A stretch of DNA of 64,000 nt from Rugosimonospora africana (GCF_016862975.1 NZ_BONZ01000082.1:35934-99933), one strand, 5' to 3'; shown: positions 1 to 8,308, counted from the stretch's first letter. The notes: generated from the letters alone by a model not told the origin. Program-made: numbers and translations.

Positions 1-123
1 CGCAACGCTCATCGGCCTGCGGGCTCGGGCGAGCAACTCCACGAGCTGGACTCGAGTCGGGTCGGCCAGCGCACGAAACCACGACGCGTACTCCGCCGCG
101 GTGGCCCGGTCGAGAAGTTCCAT
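1..123 (-). CDS. ArsR-type HTH regulator, N-terminal fragment
   Basis: Only the first 41 codons are inside the window; the gene runs off the left edge. The translation begins MELLDRATAAEYASWFRALA and continues with ADPTRVQLVELL, which is the characteristic N-terminal helix of ArsR/SmtB winged-helix repressors. Such proteins are metal- or metabolite-responsive DNA-binding dimers. The ATG at 123 is the natural start. It is divergent from the SRPBCC gene at 400, so the 276-bp gap between them probably holds its operator. The ligand cannot be judged because the sensing residues lie outside the window. Confidence 0.75.
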   Translation of the reverse strand, partial: MELLDRATAAEYASWFRALADPTRVQLVELLARARRPMSVA

Positions 124-399
124 CCCGCACCTTCATCGTCAATCGCCGATCAACGATGAAACTGTAGCCGGAATCGCGGCAAGCTGCCACACGGTCGCGA
201 GAACCAGGTGGGCCATCGTGGTCAGGGTGTCCGGATCGACGCGGTCCAGTTGGTGATCTTCCTGGCGTAGGTCTCGCGAATCACCTCGCCGGTGGACTTC
301 AACCCGGATGGCGCCCCCTCTGCCCGGGCGCCGTTTCACCTCCGGACGGCATCTCGGCCGGCGTAGCGTCGCGATCAGGCGGCAGAAGGGAAGAGTGGG

Positions 400-963
400 G
401 TGCGGGCCCGGCGGTGGATAAGGGGGACGGCTGTAGGCGGCGCTGTCGCCGCGCTGGCCTATGTCGGTGTGGCGACCGGCGCGGTCACCGTGGACGTTGG
501 GGTCGGCCGGCGGATGCGAAAGCTGAGCGTCTCGCCAACGGATATCCAGGCCCGCAGGGAGGTGGTTTTCGAGGTGCTGGCCGAACCGTATCTGGGGCGC
601 CAGACTCGGTCGGTAGCCGAGAAGATCACGGTGCTGGAACGGGGCAGCGACATGGTCCTGGCCGCGCATCGCACACGGGTAGGTGCCGGGCTGGTCGCGG
701 TGACCGTCGAGACCGTCCGGTTCACCCGGCCGGAGCGTGTCGAGTTCCGGCTTGTTCGCGGCCCAGTGCCACATGTGGTCGAGCAGTTCCTGCTCAGCGA
801 GCGGGACGGTGGCTGCGTGCTGGAGTACACCGGCGAACTGGGTACCGACGGCTGGGCAGCCGGGGCTTGCTGGGGCCAGATTGTGGCTCGCCGATGGGAG
901 ACCGTGGTGGCCGACACGGTCGTCACGGTCAAGGCCGAGGCGGAACGTCGGGCTCGGCGCTGA
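400..963 (+). CDS. SRPBCC-fold protein with N-terminal membrane anchor
   Basis: A GTG-started protein of 187 residues. Residues ~8-30 form an Ala/Val/Gly-rich hydrophobic segment that could anchor the protein. The remainder reads like the SRPBCC/polyketide-cyclase fold: a KLSVSPTDIQARREVVFEVL start typical of the first strand and helix, alternating strands, and a C-terminal amphipathic helix containing RRWETVVADTVVTVKAEAERRARR. Family members bind hydrophobic ligands; the ligand here is unknown. It lies 80 bp upstream of a VKOR-like membrane protein on the same strand, so the two may be co-transcribed. The C-terminal helix fits the family well; the precise function is open. Confidence 0.8.
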   Translation: MRARRWIRGTAVGGAVAALAYVGVATGAVTVDVGVGRRMRKLSVSPTDIQARREVVFEVLAEPYLGRQTRSVAEKITVLERGSDMVLAAHRTRVGAGLVAVTVETVRFTRPERVEFRLVRGPVPHVVEQFLLSERDGGCVLEYTGELGTDGWAAGACWGQIVARRWETVVADTVVTVKAEAERRARR

Positions 964-1043
964 CCCCTGATCCGTCCGGCGATGGTATGCACGGCCGGTG
1001 CCGGGGCATCACCGCGGGCAGTGACGGGAGCGGAGGTAGCGCT

Positions 1044-1622
1044 ATGGAGCGAACCGGTAAGGGCCTGCGGGCGGCTGCGATCAGGCCGGGCCCCGACGGG
1101 GTTGGTCGCGGTTCGAGTCGGTCGGCCGAGCGGGTCAGCGATGATCTTCGACTGGACCTGTCATCGGTGATGCGTCGCCGCCGTTGGGTGGCGGGCCTGA
1201 CCTTGCTGGCCAGCGCGGCCTACGGAGTGGTGGCTGCCTACCAGTACGGGCTGCTGCGACACCTGCCTGAGCCGCCCTGGAGAGGATTGGACGCCGACCG
1301 GGTCGATGCCAGCGGCGAGGCGTACGCGGTGGCGCATACCCCGGACACGGCCCTGGCCCTGGCCAACGCCGCCATCACGCTGGCCCTGGTAGGGATGGGG
1401 CCGGCCGATCGGGCGGCGCGGCAGCCGTGGTTGCCGCTGCTGACCGCGGGGAAAGCGGCTGGGGACGCGGCAGCCGGGGCGTGGCTGTTCGCCGAACAGG
1501 TGACCAAACACCGGCGGCTGTGCGGTTGGTGCACGCTTGCGGCCGCGACCGCAGTCGCCGCCGTGCCGCTCACCGTTCCCGAGGCATATCAGGCGTGGCG
1601 TGCGGTACGCCGGCACAGCTGA
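1044..1622 (+). CDS. VKOR-like membrane protein with CxxC motif
   Basis: 192 residues from the ATG at 1044, chosen because GGAGG lies 7 bases upstream; a longer frame upstream has no such signal. Residues ~48-70 are one membrane segment (RRWVAGLTLLASAAYGVVAAYQ), with two or three more toward the C terminus. Cys160 and Cys163 form the motif LCGWCTLAA at the start of the last membrane helix, the position of the redox CxxC in vitamin K epoxide reductase-family proteins, which pass electrons between quinones and thiol partners. A second loop cysteine pair, present in full VKOR proteins, is not visible, so it may be a minimal or divergent member. The gene converges on the methyltransferase that ends at 1712. 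Confidence 0.7.
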   Translation: MERTGKGLRAAAIRPGPDGVGRGSSRSAERVSDDLRLDLSSVMRRRRWVAGLTLLASAAYGVVAAYQYGLLRHLPEPPWRGLDADRVDASGEAYAVAHTPDTALALANAAITLALVGMGPADRAARQPWLPLLTAGKAAGDAAAGAWLFAEQVTKHRRLCGWCTLAAATAVAAVPLTVPEAYQAWRAVRRHS

Positions 1623-1711
1623 AAATCCGTTTCCCGACGACGGCCGGCATTCATGCTGCGTCAGGCACACGCCAGCGGTCGGTCGTTGCCGAACCCGGAC
1701 GTGCCGCCGCG

Positions 1712-2521
1712 TCATACGGTTTTCTGGGCGGTGATCAGGGCGTAGCCGATCACGCCGTCACCGATCGCGGCGCGGGCCGCGGCTATCAGGGTGGGGGCGC
1801 GGTCAAAGTCGACCCCGAGAGCTTCGGCCTGGTCGCGGGCGGTCATCCGGACCAGCATGAGGCGGGCCTCGATCTGGTCGAGCATGGCCGCGATCGCGGC
1901 ATCGTGCCGTTCAGTTCGAGTCGCGGTGAGTCCTGCGCCGGTCAAAATGTCGGTGTACTCGTCGAGGGGTCGCGCGTCGGCGACGCAGGCGATCCTCCCG
2001 CTCAGCCCGGACAACTCCGGTGGTAGCCGGGTGGGGTCGACGGTCACGTCGGTGATGCCCAGCCGACCGCCGGGGCGTAGCACCCGAGCGAGTTCGGCCG
2101 CGGCGGTGGGCTTGTCCGGGAAGGTACAGAACGCGCACTCACACACCACCGCGTCGAAGTCGGCGTCCCCTACGGGCAATCGTTCCGCGTCACCCAACTC
2201 GAACCGGGTCTGATCAGCCAGGCCGGTTGACCGGGCCGCATCGTTGGCGAGCGCGATATTGGTGGGCGACAGGTCCACGCCGGTGACGTCGGCGTCGTAC
2301 TCGCCGCTCAGCAGTAGCGCGCTGGCGCCCCGGCCACTGGCCACATCCAGAACCCGGTCTCCGCCAGACAGACGCAACCGGTCGGCCAGCCGCCGGGTCA
2401 ACCCGAGGCCGCCCGGGTGGTAGGACTCCCCGAGCAGCAGCGCCACCACGTCCGAGCCGTACGCGGCGGCGCAGCATGCCTTGGTCTCGGCGGCTGACGG
2501 CGGCTGGATCGGGACGTTCAC
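1712..2521 (-). CDS. class I SAM-dependent methyltransferase
   Basis: 269 residues from a GTG at 2521. That start overlaps the stop of the radical SAM gene by four bases (GTGA), a layout for coupled translation. The Rossmann fold is clear: motif I VLDVASGRGAS, acidic end of strand 2 VTGVDLS, motif GDAERLPVGDADFDAVVCECAFCTFPD, then ELARVLRPGGRLGITDV. An N-terminal Cys-Cys pair (TKACCAAAYGS) and a Cys cluster near the active site (VCECAFC) are unusual. The overall look recalls arsenite-methyltransferase relatives, but I cannot show the three arsenic-binding cysteines of ArsM. Function is therefore inferred only as a methyltransferase acting with the upstream radical SAM enzyme. Confidence 0.88.
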   Translation of the reverse strand: MNVPIQPPSAAETKACCAAAYGSDVVALLLGESYHPGGLGLTRRLADRLRLSGGDRVLDVASGRGASALLLSGEYDADVTGVDLSPTNIALANDAARSTGLADQTRFELGDAERLPVGDADFDAVVCECAFCTFPDKPTAAAELARVLRPGGRLGITDVTVDPTRLPPELSGLSGRIACVADARPLDEYTDILTGAGLTATRTERHDAAIAAMLDQIEARLMLVRMTARDQAEALGVDFDRAPTLIAAARAAIGDGVIGYALITAQKTV

Positions 2522-4161
2522 CGGATCCTGCGACCGACGTTGGTGGCATCCGCCGCGCTCCGCGACCGGCCGTCGTGACCGTTCCTGGCGATCTTGGAGC
2601 CGTAGGGCGAATCGGTGAGGATCGGTCGCAGCGGCAGCGCGTTGGGAACCACATCCGCCACGGGTACACCCGACATGTGTTCGCGGACCTGTTCCCGGTA
2701 GCCGACAGAGTTGTAGGCGCAGAACGGAATCAGCCGGCCGTCCGGGGTGATCTCCTCCACACAGCATTTCATCAACTGCTTCACGTTGAGGGTGTACGGG
2801 TCCTGGAAGTCCTGAACGACGATCATGAACGCGCGGTCGGTCAGGTTCGCGACCGCCTCGGGCAGGTTGATCCCGCAGGCATCCCCGCAGTCCAGAGCCG
2901 CGGCGGCCTGGGCGAGCCGGTCTCGGGTGGTGTCGGTGCCCATGAACGCGGAGGCTGACCACAGCTTCTCCAGCGCCTCCCGTACCGCGAGGTCGGGCAC
3001 GACCCGGTTGGAGATGTAGTCCAGGTAGTCCTCCACATTCAGCAACCGAGGGATGGGTACCACCGTGAACTCAGGGGTGCCCGGGGTGCCCTCGGACAGC
3101 AGGTAGGTGATCGAGCGGCAGGCCGGGAAGCAGCACGGCACCGGAAAGAAATCCTTGGCCTGAAACCAGTCCGGGAGCTGCTGGGCGATGGCGTGGATGA
3201 TGTCGGAGTTCGTCAGCCGGGTCAGCGGGTCGAATTCGACGTGCCGCCCGGAGTGGGTGACCGGCTGGAACGACACCGACCGTACCGCGGGGTGGGCAAG
3301 GCCGTATTCGATGATCGCCCCGAGTTCGTGGTCGTTGACGCCCCGCTCCACTGCGGCGACGAGGGTGACCGTCAGACCAGCCTCGGCGCAGTTGTCGAGG
3401 GCCCGTCGTTTGATCGCGCGCAGATCCCGGCCGCGGATCTCCCGGTGGGTGCGTTCCTCCAGGCCGTCGAACTGCAGGTAGATGTTGACCGCCCAAGCAG
3501 GTTGGTTCCGCTGCGCGAGAGCGGCCACGAACGCCTTGTCCGAGGCGAGGCGGAGGCCGTTGGTGTTGAGGTTGACCGACCGGATCGGCCGCGCCTGGGC
3601 GGCGTCGATGAACTCGAGGATCTGCTTGTGGATGGTGGGTTCCCCGCCGGAGAACATCACCACCTCGGCCTCGCCCTCGGATTCCACGAACACGTCGAGC
3701 ATGCGTTCACACTGTTCGAGGGTGATGGAGTACCCGTCGGGTTGGTGACCGGAGTCGGCAAAGCAGATCGGGCAGTCCAGGTTGCAGCCGGTGTTGACTT
3801 CGATGATGCCCAGGCAGGCGTGCTGCTTGTGCTCCGGACACAAGCCGCAATCGGAGGGGCAGCCGTCGCGGACCTCGGTCTGGAAGCTCAGCGGAATCGT
3901 GCCGGGCTTGTTGAACCGGGCCGAGTCGAGGTACATCTGCGCGTCGCCGTACACCAGAGCCTCGAACACACCATGGTCACGGCAGCGTTTACGCAGGTAC
4001 ACCTTCCCGTCCCGAATGTTGACCTGCCCGTCGACCACGACCTTGCACACAGGGCAGATGGACTTGGTGTACTCGATGAACACCTCGTCCCGGTCCTGCT
4101 TGCGGAGGACGGCTCCGGTGGGTGCCGGCCCGGGACTGGGGGCCGGTTCGGCTCCGATCAT
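2518..4161 (-). CDS. radical SAM enzyme, Cys-rich, MJ0619/Tes-like
   Basis: 547 residues from the ATG at 4161, preceded by GGGAGGAG at good spacing. Cys126, Cys130 and Cys133 form the CxxxCxxC radical SAM cluster motif (GCNLDCPICF), followed by FSGGEPTIH, the SAM-contacting GGE motif. The N-terminal part carries extra cysteines: CPVC at 36-39, C60, and CPSDCGLC at 101-108 then C116. A further cluster, PVPCCFPACRS, lies past the core. This arrangement of a metal-binding N-terminal domain, core barrel and C-terminal cysteines matches the family containing archaeal MJ0619 and the tetraether lipid synthase Tes; this is from memory, not a search. The substrate in this bacterium is unknown. It is translationally coupled to a methyltransferase downstream. 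Confidence 0.85.
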   Translation of the reverse strand: MIGAEPAPSPGPAPTGAVLRKQDRDEVFIEYTKSICPVCKVVVDGQVNIRDGKVYLRKRCRDHGVFEALVYGDAQMYLDSARFNKPGTIPLSFQTEVRDGCPSDCGLCPEHKQHACLGIIEVNTGCNLDCPICFADSGHQPDGYSITLEQCERMLDVFVESEGEAEVVMFSGGEPTIHKQILEFIDAAQARPIRSVNLNTNGLRLASDKAFVAALAQRNQPAWAVNIYLQFDGLEERTHREIRGRDLRAIKRRALDNCAEAGLTVTLVAAVERGVNDHELGAIIEYGLAHPAVRSVSFQPVTHSGRHVEFDPLTRLTNSDIIHAIAQQLPDWFQAKDFFPVPCCFPACRSITYLLSEGTPGTPEFTVVPIPRLLNVEDYLDYISNRVVPDLAVREALEKLWSASAFMGTDTTRDRLAQAAAALDCGDACGINLPEAVANLTDRAFMIVVQDFQDPYTLNVKQLMKCCVEEITPDGRLIPFCAYNSVGYREQVREHMSGVPVADVVPNALPLRPILTDSPYGSKIARNGHDGRSRSAADATNVGRRIR

Positions 4162-4361
4162 CAGAACTCCTCCCGACAGGCGACCGACCAGGCGCCGATG
4201 AGCGGGCGCATCGATGCCAGCCCGTCCGGCAGGCTGCCCCCACCTCGGAGACCCCCCAACCTCACGGTATGCCTGAACCGATTGCGCGGGGCCGTGTTCG
4301 AGACCGCCAGGTCCAGGTGAAAGACGATCACTGCGCCGGTCGCGTCCCGTGCCGCCAGCAC
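4161..4361 (-). CDS. small hypothetical protein coupled to radical SAM gene
   Basis: A possible 66-residue protein starting at a GTG and ending in TGATG, so its stop shares one base with the start of the radical SAM gene. Codon third positions are G/C-rich, as expected for a real gene here. The product (start VLAARDATGAVIVFHLDLAV, end VACREEF) has no motif that I recognise and no signal peptide. It may be a genuine first gene of the cassette, a translated leader, or the tail of a decayed gene. The overlap is the main argument for it. Confidence 0.4.
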   Translation of the reverse strand: MLAARDATGAVIVFHLDLAVSNTAPRNRFRHTVRLGGLRGGGSLPDGLASMRPLIGAWSVACREEF

Positions 4362-4425
4362 CGGTTTGGCCCGGCCTCAATTGGAGTGAAGCCGCGGGCG
4401 GCGACGAGCGATGCGGGACCTTCGC

Positions 4426-5055
4426 TCACCCATGCAATCGCTGCGCCCAGTAGATCTGGTCGTCGTCACCGGTGAGGACGACTCCGACAAGCAGGCGCGA
4501 AACGTCGACTGGCGTCGTGGCGTAGAGATCTCTGTTTCGATCGCGGGAGTCGGCGCTGGGGAACACGGCGACGAAGGTCACCGACGTGACGCCGGAAGAC
4601 ATCGCGACCTCCAGCTCCTCGCCGCTTTCCCACCAGGAGCCGTCCTTGTACACCATGCCGGCGCCTTGCAGCCACGGGTATCGATTGGCGACTTTCGTGT
4701 CCACAGAGCTTGTACCGAGACTGGCTCGTAAGGGGTCCACTCCGATGAAGGGCGGTTTCCGGTGCTTCCCTTCGTCGATCAGATACAGGAGCAGATTGCC
4801 CGTCGATGTCGGCGCCTTCCGCCACCTGACCGTACCCGCGATGAGCTGGTCGCCCGCCCCGATCCGTGGGGCGTTGACCGTGGGCCCCAGCAATGCTTGG
4901 GCTTGATCCTCGGTGACCGGATGCAGCTCAGCCGACGCGTGCAGCGCGGTTGCGGCGTAAGGCGGACGGTTATGCCACCACCGCTGGACGAGAACTGCGC
5001 TCGCAACAAGGGAAGCGGCGATTGCGAACACGATCCAAGTGCGGGTGCGGGCCAC
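4426..5055 (-). CDS. membrane-anchored extracytoplasmic protein, unknown
   Basis: 209 residues from a GTG at 5055. Residues 5-25 (RTWIVFAIAASLVASAVLVQRW) form one membrane segment or uncleaved signal, followed by a soluble domain of about 180 residues containing a WxxWxxSGEELEVAMSSG stretch and no cysteines or catalytic motif that I recognise. No clear ribosome binding site is seen. The protein lies between the rhomboid-like protease and the radical SAM cassette, all leftward. No function can be assigned. Confidence 0.75.
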   Translation of the reverse strand: MARTRTWIVFAIAASLVASAVLVQRWWHNRPPYAATALHASAELHPVTEDQAQALLGPTVNAPRIGAGDQLIAGTVRWRKAPTSTGNLLLYLIDEGKHRKPPFIGVDPLRASLGTSSVDTKVANRYPWLQGAGMVYKDGSWWESGEELEVAMSSGVTSVTFVAVFPSADSRDRNRDLYATTPVDVSRLLVGVVLTGDDDQIYWAQRLHG

Positions 5056-5130
5056 GATGCGTAGTGAAGCACGCCATGGGCCGGCCGCGCTGTCCCGTGC
5101 TCGCTGGTGGCGTCACACAGATCGGAGCGG

Positions 5131-5862
5131 TCAGGTGACGAGGTCGAGAGTGCGGTCGTCGCGATCCCGCGTGCGTGCACGGCGTTGCCGCGACAGGCGG
5201 TACAGCGGGGTGAGCGTCATGCCGGCCGCGAACGCCCAGCCGTGATGGTCCCCGGCCGCGATCAGCACCGCCGCGGCGAGCACCGTGACGCCGATCAGCG
5301 CGAGGTCGGCCCGTCGCGGCCAGCGGCCTCGGGCGAACTGGTAGAGCCACGCACCGATCACGACGACCGCGACGGCCACGATCCAGTTTGTGAGGCTGAA
5401 CAGGGTGATCGCGGCCAGGAAGTAGGCGACGAACATCAGGGAGACCGACGGGGCCGGTTCGCCCAGTACGACGGCCATCGCGAACAGCGCCGCGACACCG
5501 AGAATCGCGACCGAGTTGCCACCGCCGGGCGGTTCCAGCCAATAGCCGGTGGCCTGCCCGACGACGCCACCCACGACGTAGCCGACGAGCCACCACCGCG
5601 GGCCGAGCACGCTTTCGGCGCCGATGCCGATGACCGCGAGGAACACCATGTTACTGACGAACTGCGCGGTCCCGGAGACGCCGGGCGACGCCATCTGTGT
5701 GAGCAGCGGCGAGAACAGGCGCCACCAGTGCGACCAGGTGAGACCGTCCGGGTCGCGCTCCAGGCCCGGCCCCCAGCCCTTCACCGTCCACTGTAGAAGC
5801 TCCGCAACCCCGGTCAGGACAAGAACGATGGTCGTGACGATCGGGAACCGGCGCTGCCTCAT
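5131..5862 (-). CDS. rhomboid-family intramembrane serine protease-like protein
   Basis: 243 residues from the ATG at 5862; hydrophobic from residue 6 onward with about six or seven membrane helices. Rhomboid signatures are partly present: an Asn in the second core helix (AQFVSNMVFLAVIG, where classic proteases have His-x-x-x-Asn), a possible nucleophile in GGGNSVAILGVAA, and a C-terminal helix AGDHHGWAFAAGM matching the HxxGxxxG pattern. Rhomboids cut other membrane proteins within the bilayer. The Gly-Asn-Ser variant instead of GxSG leaves catalytic activity uncertain. The start is divergent from the acetyltransferase at 6026. Confidence 0.72.
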   Translation of the reverse strand: MRQRRFPIVTTIVLVLTGVAELLQWTVKGWGPGLERDPDGLTWSHWWRLFSPLLTQMASPGVSGTAQFVSNMVFLAVIGIGAESVLGPRWWLVGYVVGGVVGQATGYWLEPPGGGNSVAILGVAALFAMAVVLGEPAPSVSLMFVAYFLAAITLFSLTNWIVAVAVVVIGAWLYQFARGRWPRRADLALIGVTVLAAAVLIAAGDHHGWAFAAGMTLTPLYRLSRQRRARTRDRDDRTLDLVT

Positions 5863-6012
5863 GTGATCAGCGTATAGAGAGCCGGTTCCGGCGCGGTACC
5901 GACAAATGTCACCGAAGTCCCGGGTCAGATCAACCCCCGGCCATGGGGCTCGCCGAATATCGACCCGCAGGAGGCGCGAATCGGGGGTTGAGGCGCGTTG
6001 CTCGGCGCTGGC

Positions 6013-6018
6013 TAGATT
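6013..6018 (+). promoter_or_regulatory. -10 element of leaderless promoter for the GNAT gene
   Basis: TAGATT is followed by seven bases and then the ATG at 6026. This places the predicted transcription start at or next to the start codon, a common leaderless arrangement in actinobacteria. No ribosome binding site precedes the ATG. No convincing -35 hexamer is seen. Confidence 0.45.
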
Positions 6019-6025
6019 GGGCCGC

Positions 6026-6556
6026 ATGCGTACCATCGCGAGCGACCGCCTCCTGCTGCGCCCCTGGCGCGATGAGGACGCCGACTTCCTTCTGGATCTC
6101 GAGTCGCGCTGGGAGGTCGTACGATTCTTGGGCGCGCAGCCCACGATCATGAACGACCGCGAGGATGCCCTCGCCTCGATCGCGCGCCGACGCTCTATCG
6201 ACGATCCGATCCACGGGATTTGGGCCATCACCACGGCGGCGGACGGCCGGCTGGTGGGAAACCTCCTACTCAAGCCGATTCCCCTGTCGGCCGGGGAACC
6301 GGCCGGCGGGCCGACCGATGTCGAGATCGGCTGGCACCTGCATCCGGACGCCTGGGGGCACGGCTATGCCACCGAAGCAGCGGCGGCGGTCCTGGACGAC
6401 GCGTTCAGCCGAGGTCTGGCGAGGGTCATCGCGGTCACGGATCCGGACAACCGTGCCTCCCAGGCCGTCTGCCGGCGACTCGGCATGACGCACTCCGGCC
6501 GGACGACGAGGTACTACGACACGCCGAACGAACTCTTTGAGAAGCTGGCCAGCTGA
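6026..6556 (+). CDS. GNAT-family N-acetyltransferase (RimJ/RimL type)
   Basis: 176 residues. MRTIASDRLLLRPWRDEDADFLLDL is the usual opening of RimJ/RimL-like GNAT proteins. The acetyl-CoA-binding region reads EIGWHLHPDAWGHGYATEAAAAVLDDAF, with the GHGYA equivalent of the Q/RxxGxG/A motif, followed by VTDPDNRASQAVCRRLGM, the typical C-terminal part. Such enzymes transfer acetyl groups to an amine of a protein or small molecule; the acceptor is unknown. The ATG at 6026 was preferred over in-frame upstream starts because the family N terminus begins there and a -10 box sits seven bases upstream. It converges on the kinase-like gene ending at 6583. Confidence 0.9.
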   Translation: MRTIASDRLLLRPWRDEDADFLLDLESRWEVVRFLGAQPTIMNDREDALASIARRRSIDDPIHGIWAITTAADGRLVGNLLLKPIPLSAGEPAGGPTDVEIGWHLHPDAWGHGYATEAAAAVLDDAFSRGLARVIAVTDPDNRASQAVCRRLGMTHSGRTTRYYDTPNELFEKLAS

Positions 6557-6582
6557 CCGAGAGGTGTACGGCTGCGCGGCCG

Positions 6583-7158
6583 TCACCTGGTGGGCACGCC
6601 GAACATCGAGGTGTCGATGATGGTGTCGGCGCGGTTGCGGGTGTCGTCGGCGGCGAAGAAGGTGTCCTCTTCACGCATCCACCGCTGCCACAGTTCTTCC
6701 TTGCCGGGGAGAGCCGTGTCTCTTGCCAATCCGCGGGCCAGTCGCAGCTCTGCGGGCGCCTCCACCCAGACGGCATACGCGAGGCGGCCCATCGTCTCGC
6801 GGCGCGTGCACGTGACGCCCTCCAGGACGATTGTGGACGACCACGGCTGGGTCTTCCACGCACCCAGTGAGGAGCCGTACCAGTCACTCCAGTCCCGGGC
6901 CTGGTAAACGGCGTCTCGACCGGCCAGCAGGGGGGTGAGCACCTGCGTGTCGAAGCGTGGCCACCAGTCGGCGAAGCAGTCCCACGACACGAAGTCATCG
7001 ATCTCGACGATCGGAGCGGCGAGCAGCTTCGAAACCTGAGCGGCAAGGAAACTCTTGCCGGATCCGCTCGGGCCGTCGATGCCGACGATCCGAATGCCGT
7101 TCACCGGGTCCCGCCGGGCAATGTCAGCGGCGATCGTCCCCGCCACATCGATGGCCAT
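6583..7158 (-). CDS. uridine-kinase-like P-loop ATPase
   Basis: 191 residues from the ATG at 7158 with AGGAAAGGG upstream. The Walker A loop is GIDGPSGSGKS with Lys35. A second motif, IVEIDDFVSWDCFADWW, holds the acidic residues that follow strand 2 in uridine kinase/phosphoribulokinase-like proteins, and RLARGLARDTALPGKEELWQRWMREED resembles their lid region. It likely phosphorylates a small hydroxylated substrate such as a nucleoside or vitamin; which one is not visible. It is cytoplasmic and stands alone between convergent and divergent neighbours. Confidence 0.82.
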   Translation of the reverse strand: MAIDVAGTIAADIARRDPVNGIRIVGIDGPSGSGKSFLAAQVSKLLAAPIVEIDDFVSWDCFADWWPRFDTQVLTPLLAGRDAVYQARDWSDWYGSSLGAWKTQPWSSTIVLEGVTCTRRETMGRLAYAVWVEAPAELRLARGLARDTALPGKEELWQRWMREEDTFFAADDTRNRADTIIDTSMFGVPTR

Positions 7159-7375
7159 GTGTAAGCCCTTTCCTATGCCGACCGCCGCACCACCATAGCC
7201 CGCCCGGGTGCAGCGCGGTCGCCGGGAAACTGTGGTGCTGTCGGAGCGCTGACGACCGGCGTCCCGGAAATTCTTTGAAGAATCCGGGGGGCGGTGTCGG
7301 ATCGGGGCGGTGGTGTTCGTAGCAGGGGTGAGGCCGACCATGAGGGGCGGCGCCAAGGTAAGGGGAACCGCGACC

Positions 7376-7996
7376 ATGAAGTTGACGACCATGACTCAGG
7401 TCACCATCGACGGGGTGATGCAGGGAAACGGCCACGCGTCGGATGAGGACCGCAGGAACGGATTCGAGCGCGGCGGATGGGCCCGCGGGAAGGGTGACAA
7501 GGAGACCCACGCGTTCATCAACCAGACTTACCAGCGCGCCGATGCGTTCCTGTTCGGCCGGCGGACCTACGAGCTGTTCGCCGGCTCGTGGGGGTCCTTG
7601 ACGGTCGAGGATGTCCCGGGCTGGGAGCCCGTCCTGCGGGCATTGAACACACAGCCCAAGTACGTGGCGTCGACCACGCTCGCCGATCCGGCGTGGTCGG
7701 GTACCACCGTCCTGTCCGGAGACGTCGCGGCTGCCGTCCGGGAACTGAAGGCTCAGTCGGGGGGTGAGCTGCAGGTACACGGCAGTGGCGAGCTGACCCG
7801 GTGGCTGCTGGAGAACGGTCTGGTCGACGAGATGACTCTGATCGTGGTTCCGGTGATTCTCGGTCAGGGCGCGCGACTGTTCCCGCAGACCGGTCCAGAT
7901 CTCGCGCTGAACCTGGTCGAGTCGCGGGTCGACTCGAAGGGCGTGACGATCCAGGTCTTCCGGCCGGCCGGGCGCCCGGAGTATGCGACCGACTGA
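7376..7996 (+). CDS. dihydrofolate reductase-family (RibD C-terminal-like) protein
   Basis: 206 residues from the ATG at 7376 with AGGGGA upstream; an in-frame ATG at 7340 is less likely because the family begins KLTTMTQVTIDGVMQ. Characteristic parts are FLFGRRTYELFAGSW, YVASTTLADPAWSGTTVLSGD, GELQVHGSGELTRWLLENGLVDEMTLIVVPVILGQGARLF, all typical of the YwjB/RibD_C-type NADPH-binding reductases common in actinomycetes. The biological substrate of this subgroup is generally unknown. The gene is followed by a broken YCII-type gene, a pairing that is frequent for these reductases. Confidence 0.9.
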   Translation: MKLTTMTQVTIDGVMQGNGHASDEDRRNGFERGGWARGKGDKETHAFINQTYQRADAFLFGRRTYELFAGSWGSLTVEDVPGWEPVLRALNTQPKYVASTTLADPAWSGTTVLSGDVAAAVRELKAQSGGELQVHGSGELTRWLLENGLVDEMTLIVVPVILGQGARLFPQTGPDLALNLVESRVDSKGVTIQVFRPAGRPEYATD

Positions 7997-8049
7997 GGCA
8001 CCGCAGCGGCGTACCGCACTGTCGTGACACCACAGGAGATGATCTTCAG

Positions 8050-8247
8050 ATGCGGTACCAGATTTCTGTGGTCTTCGATGAGACCGACGGTCTCGCCACC
8101 CCGGACGAGGACACTGCGATCGACGTGTTCAACGACCGCCTGGTGACGCTGACGCCGGGGCGGCAACCCGGGCCGCGACAGCGTCCAGCGCTCCCACGGT
8201 CGATCGTGCTCGCTCACGGGTGCCGGGGACGGCGCTCACCCGCGTGA
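8050..8247 (+). pseudogene. YCII-family protein, truncated/frameshifted remnant
   Basis: An ATG with AGGAG upstream opens a 65-codon frame. Residues 1-33 (MRYQISVVFDETDGLATPDE, then DTAIDVFNDRL) match the start of YCII-like proteins, which normally continue with a glycine-rich middle and run to about 100-120 residues. Here the frame turns into Pro/Arg-rich text (LTPGRQPGPRQRPALPRS) and stops. The normal continuation is missing, so I read it as a decayed gene rather than a short functional one. It sits 53 bp after the DHFR-like gene. Confidence 0.5.
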
Positions 8248-8272
8248 CTGCGGTGGCGCCGTCCGCTATGGT
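8244..8272 (+). promoter_or_regulatory. predicted promoter for the leader ORF and ABC exporter operon
   Basis: GTGACT (8244-8249, four of six matches to TTGACA) is separated by 17 bases from TATGGT (8267-8272). Six bases follow before the ATG at 8279, so transcription is predicted to start at that ATG. Confidence 0.45.
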
Positions 8273-8278
8273 GTCGCT

Positions 8279-8308
8279 ATGGGTTCCCCCACTTTCGCCG
8301 CCGCTTAG
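8279..8308 (+). CDS. candidate leaderless 9-residue leader peptide
   Basis: ATG...TAG encodes MGSPTFAAA. It starts where the predicted promoter would initiate, so it would be translated from a leaderless transcript. Its stop codon falls in the loop of the first of two hairpins. The arrangement resembles leader-peptide attenuators placed upstream of antibiotic-responsive or export genes. No experiment-like evidence is in the sequence, so this remains a hypothesis. Confidence 0.35.
   Translation: MGSPTFAAA

Noticed and set aside
139..774. 211-codon minus-strand frame opposite the SRPBCC gene
   Set aside because: Pro/Arg/His-rich, overlaps the SRPBCC gene entirely, no ribosome binding site or recognisable fold.
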